From Fusarium oxysporum f. sp. lycopersici 4287 (lineage: Eukaryota; Ascomycota; Sordariomycetes; Hypocreales; Nectriaceae): DNA of 64,000 nt. Below are positions 36,601 through 46,568 of this stretch, in pieces. Under the pieces are notes generated by a model. The model searched no databases, was not told the origin of the DNA, and saw only the letters and a program-made list of their open reading frames with translations. The DNA is taken from the NCBI RefSeq assembly GCF_000149955.1, contig NC_030992.1, positions 1,858,295-1,922,294 of the forward strand. Direction: 5' to 3'. Within the stretch, counting starts at the first letter, position 1. Each line of letters starts with the position of its first letter. The translations under genes and the position numbers were made by a program.

Positions 36601-39600
36601 CCGCTTGAACCTACAGATCCAAACCTTGCAGTCGTTGATGAGCAACCCAAAGACAATCCAGATCGCGCAATAGATCAATCTGAGGAGCTGGACCTTTCTG
36701 ATTCTGCTTCATCACTGTCGATGGCTACAGATATTCAAAAAGGAGTCGTTTCTTCTGATCAGCCCCAGCCCAACTCTCCACACCATGGTCTTCCGCACCC
36801 GGAACCTGAGACTGCCATTCCAGAGCTAGCTATTACTGCCCAGACTGGGACATCGTCTGAAGCCAAATCATCCGTCAATCTTTCTAGGTCCTCCTCACCC
36901 GGGTCTGTGGATGAGGAGCAGCTCGATAGCACCGCAGTCCCGCGTAAACCGCTTGAACACTCTGATGCCGATAGCGAATCCGAGGTTGAAGGGACAGAGA
37001 ACGAAGCTAAAACTGAACCATCGTCCTTACCACAGACAGTTCCTGGCAAAGACGATTCAAATTTTGCTACTGGTGATGAACCGGAACACCGCGGAATATC
37101 TGTTGCTGCTGTATCTGTCGTCCAGCCAAACCACGGCTATCTTGACTCTGAGAAGATGTTGGAAACTCCTCGTACAGTTCAAGGTCGTGGACTTCAGGAT
37201 AAGCACGAATCCTTGGAAAAGGTGTTGGGTGTCGAGCTGCCAGCCGCTTCTGACGATGGACTCCAAATCGAAAGCAGGTCTATCGCCAGTTCCACAGATG
37301 ACGAAGTGGATCGCAAGGCGACTGCGACAGCTGCCACCGATGATGAGAGTAACGATGACCTCCCTGCCTCAAGGGAAATCTCCCCCATTGGCATCGACAG
37401 AATTTCTGCACCACATCAGCCTGAAGTAGTGGAACAGCCAGCGCTTGAGGCAGAAACAAGTCAAGCCAAAAATGCTAGAGTGGATGGTACTGATATTGAA
37501 GTAATGCCGCCTCATGAGACCGAAAATATCGGGACTCGAAGAACCACTCCTGAAATCCCTGAGTGGCCTGATAATGAACCTGAGGGCGATCGACCAGTGC
37601 ACCGTGCCGAGTCTCAGGGGCCACCGGCTCTTACTTATGCAACTTCATCAGGGACAATGAGGGGAGTTGAAGATGAATTCAGGGCCTTGAACGAGAGAAG
37701 TCCAGATGAAGAGCAAATCCATAACTATACCACATTCGTTGGCCTTCGAGACCAACGTTCGCCATCAGTGGAGCGCCCCCATCAAGACTTGTCTGATCAC
37801 ATGTTGCACGAAGTCAAGACTCCTGACACGGATGACACTCAAGGTTCGGAGCCAAAGCCCGTGCAAGCCGCCGAGGTGAAACCTCTAGAACTCGTCCGAC
37901 CTGAACACATGGCTGTCAAGGTTGTTGATATTCCTTCGCGCGACAAAGGCAAAGCAGTTGCTAGTATACCGGAGAGTCCAAAGAGGTCTAGCTCTGCCTC
38001 ACGATCGACGCGTCTGTCCCGCGCCGAGCCGCCTCGGACATTCCTGACACAACAGCAGCGGCCACGAAGATCACTTAGGGTTCGTCCTGTGACAGAAGTT
38101 TACACTAAGGATCCAATCTTCATCCCCGCCGCGAGCCGACCAGTAGACACCAAGCCTATTCAGCGGCCTCAGCCTCCTCGTGCTGAAAGCGAACCAGCCA
38201 ATGTGCCAGTTCGTCCACCGCTAGTGCATCGATCCTTGGAGTTGCAAGGCGATCCTTCAACGACGGCAGTGCGGAGTGAAAAGGCCCCCAGACCTCGTTC
38301 TTTCCAGGCCGAAGGCGAGTCGTCCACGGGCCATGTGAGGCACGATCTCAGGCATCCAGCAGTCACAATTGAAGAGGGGCTCCGAGATGCTGCGTATCGA
38401 GCTGCCCCCTCAGCTGGCTCGACTGTTGAGGCTGAAGTCCAGAGATCGCCGAGCCCTGGCATCGTGATTCCAGATGCAGATATGATTGATCTACAGCGAG
38501 CCCGCACCTTACGGCGTACACGAAAGACATCAATTCGACGTGCTGAGGACACGCTGGCCGCCGCCGTAGTCATATATGCTACTGCAGAGGCCCTCAGTCC
38601 TCCCGGTAGCCCTTCACCTTTCATTTACCAAAGAAACGGGGGGCTTCCTAATCTGGAGCATCAGATGGATGCCGAGCCCAATGATTACAATTTTCCAGCC
38701 GTTTCTCCTTCCTTGAGGAGCTTTGATGATGAGATCGAAGAACTTCACAAGTCTAATGCTGACTTGTTTACAGACGATAGGAGCAGAGAATCTGACTCGT
38801 CGCGAAGCGATAGAGACAGAGATAGACATCGTAGGCGCCGACATTCTCATCACTCGAACCGCTCCGGCGGAAGCCGTGGTGAGGAGGACAGGGAGCGCAG
38901 GTATCGCGGCGACGACGAGAGGCGAGCTCATCGGCCTCGGGAGGAAGACGAGGGCCGTCACCGCCGACTGTCTCACCGCGAGGGCGAGTCTCGATATCGT
39001 CGCCATGGCGAAGAAGATGAAACGCAAGCTCGCGACTCACGTGGTGAAGCTGACGCTAAACAGAGGAGCTCTCGCGGTCCCGAAGAGTCAAGAACTAGAG
39101 GGTATCGCCGAGACGAGGACTCCCGGCCACGTGAATATAGGAGGGCTGAAGAACCAACTTCACGTGCCCCTCCCCCCCAGGAGGATGAGGGCCGAGAGCG
39201 CAGACGACGATCATCTGGTACTCATCCTTATCGACGCCATCGATCCGACACGGTCGAATCGGGCCCTCCAGGCACGCCACCCAGAACACCGCGACGAGAC
39301 AGTGGCTTTTCTGCCGACAATAGTTCTGGAAGCTCTGGCCGCAAACGTCGAGCCCCTGAGGAACAGGCTGCCCACGACAAACGCAGAGCAGAAAGGGCAG
39401 AACGGCGAGCACGAGAGGAAGCTAGCGGAAGGCGTGAACCCTCGGGATATCGAGAGGAAAAGGAGAGCAAGGGCAAAGAGCCTGTTCGTGAACAAGAACC
39501 AGAGCCTCAGCCTCAGCCTCAGCCGCAGCCTGAACCCGAGCCGGATCGACGACATCGCCGCTCGCGTCGGCATAGCAATTCCGAGAGACCTCGATATGAA

Positions 39601-40110
39601 GAACCCAGGGAACGTCCTCGAGAGGAATCCGTCCCGCCTGCTCCTGTGCCTGAAAAGAAGTTCTTTGCCGTCAAGAACTCGGAGGGTGTCCTGGGCAGTA
39701 CCACACCGCCACGTGAGGAGCCCGTGATCGCCGAACCTGTCAGGGAACGAACGAGGGAGGCCCCGCTGGAGGACTCACCTAAAAGGTCCTCAACACGTCA
39801 TAGACGCACTCGCCCTTCTACCGATGAACCACGTCCTCGATCCTCGCGCCGCCCTCGTGAGGAGCCTGCCCCTGAACCAACCCGAGACAGGGACAGGGAA
39901 CGGGAGAGAAACAGGGAGAAGAGTAAGACGAGAGATAGGGACAGAGACAGAGAACAGGAGCCTCGACCTGTCAAACACGTCAGGATGGACACGGAGGACT
40001 CTCGACGCAAAGCACGCCACGAAGAACGACGTAGAGCGCAAATGAGGGAGGAAGATAAGAAGCCATCGGGTATCAAAGGTGCGTTCAAGAAGCTGTTTAG
40101 CAAGTCTTGA
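27658..40110 (+). CDS. Giant acidic low-complexity protein (about 4,129 residues), function unknown
   Basis: Exon 1 is 27658-27808, starting MSYGYGYDYYPGSRTQ. A 63-nt intron (GTGAGT...TTACAG, 27809-27871) joins it to one uninterrupted exon of 12.2 kb (27872-40110). The protein has four zones. The first is a short aromatic N-terminus. Next come a Lys-rich and Pro/Ala segment and about 3,300 residues dominated by Glu, Pro, Thr, Ala, Ser and Asp with degenerate tandem repeats. Then there are acidic runs such as DDDEGEDEDENEDGDE. The last 400 residues are basic Arg/Glu/Ser-rich (RDRDRHRRRRHSHHS), ending in the amphipathic GIKGAFKKLFSKS. No catalytic domain or membrane segment is visible. Size, composition and layout (short conserved ends around a long repetitive middle) recall tether proteins such as leashin and fungal proteins annotated as involucrin-repeat, but I see no sequence match that proves this. 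An open frame this long cannot be chance. Confidence 0.9.
29491..29694 (+). repeat. Tandem 102-bp (34-residue) repeat within the giant gene
   Basis: Two adjacent copies begin SAKEASPTEEAKPTDEAPVE and SVEAASSTEEVKPTDDTPVE. Each continues with DP(Q/K)PTEET(P/S)TEE. A third, more diverged copy (PAEEVKPEDEAPVEDPNPTE) lies just upstream. They mark the best-preserved part of the Glu/Pro/Thr repeat zone. Confidence 0.85.
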
Positions 40111-40762
40111 ACAGCCAAGAACGAGAGAAGGGACAGATTGTCTTCACTTCGGTTTTTGTAGTTTGATGATATTCTTTACGTATGTATGTGACGATAAGGG
40201 AGGTTTTTGGGTTTGTTGACATGATGATATGATTTCTCTGGAAGCACGACAGACACGTTTTCTCACGCCATAATTGCCATATAGATTGACGACAATTTAT
40301 GATTCGTTTTATTTAAGAAAGAGATATGTGCTCGTCATCGGAGTGCTGTTTCTGTCGCCTCTTTTCAAATGACTTTACGGGATTGAGGGAACCTTGGCTG
40401 CAATATGGCCGGGTGGGCTTGGTATAGGCATTCTGTGGCTGTATTGGCGACGCACTCGGGGAATTGTTGGGATTGGGTTTGTTTGGCAGATGTTTAAGTG
40501 GTTCGACTATACCCCTCACCAGTTGAGTGAGGGGATCGCGATGCCGATTTTAACACTGAGGAACCGTATCATTGGCGGAGTGCTTCGGACGCTCTGCAAA
40601 AGAGGCTTTGATTCAAAAACTCTCTGTCAGAGTTTGTCGAAAAGAGCATTCTCTTTCGGTCTATATAAGATGCGCCTGGTCTTGTCGCTGGGTCTGGCCC
40701 TTCCACCTGATACGCCCACCAAGTCAGCAACTTTACTTGTCAGATCAATCTTTGCCTTTGAG
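40111..40762. promoter_or_regulatory. Spacer between the giant gene and the secreted coiled-coil gene, with TATA box
   Basis: About 650 bp. TATATAA at 40662-40668 stands 95 bp before the chosen ATG at 40763. The frame is open upstream to 40394, but that part lies before the TATA box and has no signal for translation, so it is treated as promoter. Confidence 0.55.
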
Positions 40763-42544
40763 ATGCGTCTCGATCTCATTCTTCTTGTGGGCTTCGCTGG
40801 GCCATCAGCAGCAGTTCCCCGCCTGAAGAGCCACATCAGCTTCCGAAGGTCATGGGCATCTGCTTCTACCAGACTGGACAGCGTACTCGCTGAATTGCAT
40901 ACCATCTACCCTGGTAAAGGAACCGTCCCTCCTGGAGCAGTAGCCTCTACAACTGGTACCTTTGTTGTGCTTGGTGCATGCTCCTGTGACAACGAGGCTC
41001 CTGCTACCTCGACAGCCTCAGCCGGAGTGGTCACCTCAGGATCAATATCAACACCAGCTGTAGTCACTGCGACTTCTACTCTCACCACTTCTGCTACACC
41101 CTCTCCTGGTGAAGTCGAGAGTGGCAGCGCCTCTGTTTCAGCGGCTTCTTCGGCTGTAAACCCACGCGCAACGACGACAACCACAACCATTACGACAACC
41201 AGGCCAGCTTCAACCGCTGCAGCCGACCCTGCCTTCACCACTAAAGGCTCTCACCACCACCAGGCCGATACTTCTGATGGTGGAGCACACAGGTCTGACC
41301 ATGATTTGGACTCTCTCGATCGTGAGCTTAGCACTACTAAAAAGTCCAAGCTACTCCGTCGCCACAAAGACGGGAAACATAAAGATTTGCTTCTAATAGA
41401 CAAAGAAAGGGAAGTGCGGTACCTCAAGAGACAAAGTGAGAGGTTGTGGAAAGCGGCACATAGTTGGGGAAAAGTGTTGCAGCAAAACATCACAGATGTC
41501 CGAAGGGCAACGAACAAGTTGAGGGGAGGGCAAAAACAAACAGGACGCTACCAGGCACAGAAGGACCTTGAGGAGAAGAAGCTTGTTTTACAACGTGTCA
41601 AGTCGGTGAGCGATCGAGCTCATCGTTACGCACGCATACAAGAAAAATGGTTGCGTGACGCCGAGAAGGAGCTTGAGAAGGCCCGGTGGGAAAAGGCGGC
41701 GAGAGAGGTACAGGGCCTGAGCCATGAGGAAATTCTTCGCAAAGAGGATTTTGGGAAGCATGCTTCAAGCCACAACCCCAGGAAGCGCTCAGAACCCAAA
41801 GATGCCAGAGAGCATAACAAGCAGAAGCAGGAGAAGGAGGACAAAACCGCCAAACACAAAGACGAAAAGAATCACGATAAGGAAGAGAAGAAGACCGATG
41901 TTGCCAAAGAAGACGCCACTGAGAAATCCGACCATGAGAAGTACGAAGACGTTCTCTATAGAAAGATTGGACAACAGATCGAGGAGAAACTCGGAGATAA
42001 GAGCAAAGGTCACCACTCTCCTATTGAGAAAGGAGAAAAGCCCGTTTACGTGATCACTCAGCAGTACAAGGTCTACAAGTGCGACGACAAGAAGGGCTGC
42101 AAGGAGGACTTTGGATCAGAAGAGGAAGTTCAGGAAGTTGAAGGAAAGCAACAAGCCAAGGGCGAAGACGAGGACGCGGAGAAGAAGGAGGGCAAAGAGA
42201 ACAAAGTGGAAAAGGAAGAGGAGAAGGATCTTTATGATGAAGAAGGCGACCCTCCCTTGCTTGCTGATGGTGACGAGGCCGGGCAGCTGCAGCGTCTTCA
42301 ACAGCTCTACATGCAATGGCGTGGCATGCTCGTCGAGCCTATTCGCAAGGACCTCGACCCGATCCTCAAGAACGATCAGTTCCCGGAGGATACTGAGATG
42401 GCAGCGCAGCATCAGGAAGGGAACGAAAAGGAGCAGCGCAAGCGATTGAGCCATATCTACATGAGCTATCGCTCTATGCTTATTGAAAAGTTCACGAAGC
42501 TGCTCGATCCTATTCTTCACGACAAAAACCAAAAGACCGACTGA
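40763..42544 (+). CDS. Secreted, highly charged coiled-coil protein with a duplicated C-terminal module
   Basis: A single exon of 593 codons. The ATG at 40763 is chosen because it gives a signal peptide (MRLDLILLVGFAGPSAA) and lies downstream of a TATA box; earlier in-frame ATGs exist. After the signal come a short segment with two cysteines (LGACSCDNE) and a Ser/Thr/Ala-rich mucin-like stretch. Next is a His-containing linker, then long Lys/Glu/Arg coiled coil (about residues 200-370) and a Lys/Glu/Asp-rich region. The last roughly 100 residues hold two copies of one module, LYMQWRGMLVEPIRKDLDPIL and IYMSYRSMLIEKFTKLLDPIL. The family is not recognised and no enzymatic motif is visible. It follows the giant gene on the same strand, 652 bp away. 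Confidence 0.82.
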   Translation: MRLDLILLVGFAGPSAAVPRLKSHISFRRSWASASTRLDSVLAELHTIYPGKGTVPPGAVASTTGTFVVLGACSCDNEAPATSTASAGVVTSGSISTPAVVTATSTLTTSATPSPGEVESGSASVSAASSAVNPRATTTTTTITTTRPASTAAADPAFTTKGSHHHQADTSDGGAHRSDHDLDSLDRELSTTKKSKLLRRHKDGKHKDLLLIDKEREVRYLKRQSERLWKAAHSWGKVLQQNITDVRRATNKLRGGQKQTGRYQAQKDLEEKKLVLQRVKSVSDRAHRYARIQEKWLRDAEKELEKARWEKAAREVQGLSHEEILRKEDFGKHASSHNPRKRSEPKDAREHNKQKQEKEDKTAKHKDEKNHDKEEKKTDVAKEDATEKSDHEKYEDVLYRKIGQQIEEKLGDKSKGHHSPIEKGEKPVYVITQQYKVYKCDDKKGCKEDFGSEEEVQEVEGKQQAKGEDEDAEKKEGKENKVEKEEEKDLYDEEGDPPLLADGDEAGQLQRLQQLYMQWRGMLVEPIRKDLDPILKNDQFPEDTEMAAQHQEGNEKEQRKRLSHIYMSYRSMLIEKFTKLLDPILHDKNQKTD

Positions 42545-43331
42545 ACAGGGAGTCAGTGATGGCGGGGAGAATAGGTGGTATTTTTTTCTTTCTTTTTTTC
42601 TTTCTTTTTTTTTTCTCATGTAACTGCCATGGATTTGGATCTGTTTGTTTAAAAGAGGACGTGATGGTGGTTGACAAGAGTTGGATAGTCCTCGGATAGT
42701 CTAACTATAGGTTACACAGCCAATCACAGGCTTGTATACCCACCTAGTCATGACCTAGGAACCTAGTAGGTAGTCTAGTACACAATATCGACCCTGTCTC
42801 AGCTTTTGACTGATTTAAACCTATCACGCAGAGAAGACGTATGAAACATTTCTGTGGGTGCTTCTTCTATCTCTCAAGTTCTCCGGTTAAGAAGTATAAA
42901 CGTGAACTATAAGTGTAGATAGTTGGATCATAGACTGCACATGATGATGAGGACTTTGGTATTATGCGGTCGGCAAGTTAAGATACAAACTTTGAGTCTG
43001 ACAGGTTGATTCAAATCAGACCGAGTGCAAAGCTTTGTTCATTGCCTCAATTCTACCTAATAATGAAGCCACCAACTCTACCTTTGGTAGTTGATCTTGT
43101 GAAACTTAATGGCATAATCGATGACGGTCACATGACCTTTCCTGGCGAGTCCCACCCGCACCAAAAATAATCCGTGCAGAGCCCTAATTTTCTGCACACA
43201 GAATTACCTTTTGGAGCCGAGGCCTCAAGTTTTACCTTGGTTCTTTCTCCCCTTCAAGCGCAGGATTAGACTTCTTTGCGACAAAAACACCACAGTCCCT
43301 TTTCAGACAAAAAAAATCCATTCCATTCGCA
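42545..43331. other. Intergenic region upstream of RPL22
   Basis: About 0.8 kb. It begins with a T-rich polypyrimidine tract (42581-42617) in the likely 3' UTR of the preceding gene. A CCTAGG/TAGGTA cluster lies at 42741-42776. The rest should be the RPL22 promoter. No gene is seen. Confidence 0.6.
42581..42617 (+). repeat. T-rich polypyrimidine tract
   Basis: Runs of T7-T11 separated by single C residues, 37 bases long, begin 37 bp after the stop codon of the secreted coiled-coil gene. Confidence 0.85.
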
Positions 43332-43986
43332 ATGGCTCCTCAGGCAGTACGTACATGACATCGCTATGCTGTTAGGCCCTCTCCCGTATCGCAGCGAGGA
43401 GAGGAGCCGTATAAGAATGCAGTAGGCTAAGGTCATTTTTCAACAGAAGAAGTCGGGCAAGGCCCAGAAGCAGACCAAGAAGGTACGCGATACCCAGAAC
43501 GAGATCGACTCGATGACGACGACTGCGACGACGATTTCACCCGGCGAAATCCACGAGGAACACAATCGCTAACTGATCCTACCAGTACATCATCGATGCT
43601 TCTCAGCCTGCCAGCGACAAGATCTTCGACGTCTCCGCTTTCGAGAAGTTCCTTCAGGACCGTATCAAGGTCGAGGGCCGCACCAACAACCTTGGCGACA
43701 ACGTTGTTGTCAAGCAGTCCGGTGAGGGCAAGATCGAGATCACCGCCCACAACGAGCTCTCTGGTCGCTACCTCAAGTACCTGTACGTGTCTTCCACCGT
43801 CTTCGCCTCGCCTGATGAAGCACGGGGATACACATCAACAAGATGCTAACTGTGAGCAGGACCAAGAAGTTCCTCAAGAAGCAGCAGCTCCGTGACTGGC
43901 TCCGCGTCGTCTCTACCTCCCGAGGTGTCTACGAGCTCAAGTTCTTCAACGTCGTCAACGACGAGGCTGACGAGGACGACGAGTAA
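43332..43986 (+). CDS. RPL22: 60S ribosomal protein L22 (eL22)
   Basis: Four exons: 43332-43346 (five codons), 43447-43482, 43586-43782 and 43860-43986. They give 124 residues, the family length. Introns are 100, 103 and 77 nt, longer than elsewhere in the window. The last two carry CTAAC branch sites (CGCTAACTGA and TGCTAACTGT). The protein reads MAPQA, a Lys-rich stretch [12 protein letters not shown], then [55 protein letters not shown] and an acidic end NDEADEDDE, all typical of eL22. It is a component of the large ribosomal subunit. The tiny first exon and intron-dense 5' half are usual for fungal ribosomal protein genes. Confidence 0.96.
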
Positions 43987-44227
43987 ACGAATCAATTTGC
44001 ATTGCATCGGCGCAGGAATGGATTGGTGAATTGGGACAGGGGATAACAAAAAGTTTCAAGGACTCGGCCAATAGACCCAGCCATTTTATGTGGCACTCTT
44101 TGTGGTGTTCATATTCTCTCTTCCCAATACCCGAGTGATGTAAATGCCGAATTTGTGAATTAACTTGAATGATGCTGTCGGGTATGTATGTTTCATGCTA
44201 TCGTATCATTCTCTTGTTCGTGCCTCC

Positions 44228-45307
44228 TCATGGCAACGATCTCATGACACCCTCAAAAGCAACCAACGCCATGGCATTCGCCGGAAACGCCCTCAGAAAA
44301 CATGGGACAAACCCTCGCCAGTATCCCTTCCAACCTCCCTCCCTATACACAGCAACTGCTGCGTCCTTCCAACGAGGAAATCTCCTCACTCCATCGTTTA
44401 GCCCGCCTCCCAGCGGATCTGTCATGATACGCTGTTTGACTACATCACTCGGATAACTAGTCAACCAAAACACCTGCGCACTCAGGCCGCCCGCCCAGAA
44501 ATTCACTGCCGGTGCGCTGAGGTTTGTCTTCTCGCGTAGTTGTCGAGATAAGATATCGTAGCTGCCCCACCAGCAGAAGAAGAATCCCCTGAAGAGAAGC
44601 GTCGCTGAGAGACCATGATATACACCCTTGATACCATGGTATCGGTAGATCTTACGCAGACAGTCGATCGGCCCGGCGTATAATCTGTCGGCTTTTTGCG
44701 CCGCGTACTGGATCTGTAATCGTGCTTTGACGTGCTCGACTGGTGCAGCGATGAAGCTCACCGTTGAGCCTGCCAATATTCCCGCGATACCATGGCCGAA
44801 GCTAGGTAGCGCTGTGTGACCCTTTGGAGCTGTGCCTGGTGAAGATGCCGTAACATCGGTTCCTGGTGGTTCAACGTTGAAGACATGTTCTGAGAGAAGA
44901 CGACGATAGACGGTGAGCGAGCCCAACATGACCGAGTCCATGAACATCCATCCGACCAAAGGCGGTGTTGCGCCTTTGTAGAGCCCGCGAAAGCCCTCAT
45001 TGCGAATAGTCTGTGTGACGCATTGCAAAGGGCCACTGAAGCGACTTGGGTCTGTCGTTTGTAGACGGACTTTGATAGTGTCAAATGGATGACCAACTAT
45101 AAAAAAGTCTGTCAATATTTGCATCTCAAGCCGTCATGATAAGGGACACATACCTGAGAGCTTGGCGATGCCGCTGAAGACACCCGCTACGAAGCCTTTG
45201 TAATCATGTGCACCGCTTCCACCACTGACGTTACTTGTCTTCTTTTCCTGTGTCTTGATGGGTTCTGTCTCACTCAACATGTTCTTCCCTTGCACGTCTG
45301 CAGCCAT
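44228..45307 (-). CDS. Mitochondrial carrier family (SLC25) protein, carnitine/amino-acid carrier branch
   Basis: Exons are 45154-45307 and 44228-45096, with an intron of 57 nt (GTATGT...TTATAG), giving 340 residues. Three carrier repeats are visible. Each holds the signature PX[DE]XX[KR]: HPFDTIKVR, APVEHVKAR and YPSDVVKQR. The first repeat starts in exon 1 (GFVAGVFSGIAKLS). Other marks are NEGFRGLYKGATPPLVGW, RGFFFCWWGSYD and the end FPANAMALVAFEGVMR. The pattern PPLVGWMFMDS and the FPANA end place it near the Crc1/Ymc1/ornithine carrier branch of the inner membrane. The substrate cannot be settled from sequence alone. It converges with RPL22, 241 bp away. Confidence 0.9.
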
Positions 45308-46568
45308 TGTGTATGTAATTTGACTCCTGCGAGTCTATTCGGCATGAATCTTTTCAAAGGAGTGAGCAGCAACTTTTGGGAGAGCTGATGCTCAAGCTCA
45401 GTGATGTAATCACGAAGCTTCTGTTCAGATCAAAGGAAATGTTAGAGAAAGATGAGATAATAAAGTCTCGTAGATATGAAAACTTTCAGATTGAAGAGAT
45501 CTCAAAAAGTCCCCGATTCAGAAGTTGAATGCTGACGCATACAACTTTTTGAAGATCGTTATTCGCCGGACCTGGTACGCCTGGGGGAGCTTCCGCACTG
45601 ATACTTCTCTACCGAAGTCGGAGCGATGAACATCGCTACCTTAGAAGTGGAGGGTTTAGTTTTAAGGGACCTACCTAACTTAGTTGGCAGTCTCCGGACT
45701 TTGAGGCCTTCCCCCGGATACTCTGGGGCCGTATCCATACGCTAAAACCCCGACCCCAAGCACTATCTGACTTGTAGTGAAGGCATAGTCTATAGCTATC
45801 ATTCTCCAATGTTGACTGGAGAAGCCATTATTTCACTTGCAAAGGAAACTAATACGTCGTGGTGGTATCCCTCTGGATTCATCGCAATTGAATTCCTTGC
45901 GTTCCCAATTACAACCAATATCGGTGGTATGGTATCTATCTCACACTCGCAAAGCTAAACAACTAAGAACCCCAACTATCTAACTTGAAATATGTTCACG
46001 CACATCATGGTCATCCACTTGTGCTTGAGCTTGTGTTTTTGCTATCCTGTCATAGCATCCATCCTCTTTCCGCTCATAATATCCAATCCGAGTGTAAATC
46101 ATTGCTCGCAAATCAAAACCATTGACGTATCGCTCTGCAGTAAGAAAGCCATGTCATGTCGTCGTCAAGAATTCAAGCAAAAGCCCCTGTATGCAAATAT
46201 GTCCCTTTCCTGCATCCTTTTCTCCCCTTTGTTTTTTTTGGTATTTGTCAACACCTTTCCATCCCCTATTTTTTTTTTTTTTCATTTCCTTGGTTGTTCG
46301 GCTGTTTGTTTATTAAGCCCTTCATCTTGCCGCTGTTTCAGCTTGCCACCCCTTCAGTCTAAAGCTGCCTTTTTTTTTTCGCTAATAGCAAAGTCATCCA
46401 CTTGAAGGCCGTTTCATGTCCTTAAAAAGTTCATACAACTGACCACCAGCCCGAACCTCCAGAAGGAGAGTGAAGTCTGGTGTCAAGAAAAGCAAAGCAC
46501 TGTATCATTCTTTGATAAGATATCGATCAGCATCCCGGTAGTGGACGGCTGCCACGGTTATCCCCTTT
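45308..46568. other. Intergenic region between the carrier and the 1,700-residue gene
   Basis: About 1.3 kb. It holds GACCTACCTAAC near 45670 and several T runs near 46268-46282 and 46371-46379. A 137-codon plus-strand frame (45992-46405) is Cys/Phe/Ser-rich from pyrimidine runs and lies in the likely 3' UTR. It is not called. Confidence 0.55.

Noticed and set aside
40394..40762. Upstream 123-codon extension of the secreted coiled-coil protein
   Set aside because: A TATA box at 40662-40668 lies inside it and the internal ATG at 40763 gives a proper signal peptide.
45992..46405. 137-codon plus-strand frame rich in Cys, Phe and Ser
   Set aside because: It is generated by pyrimidine runs in the 3' flank of the minus-strand gene.
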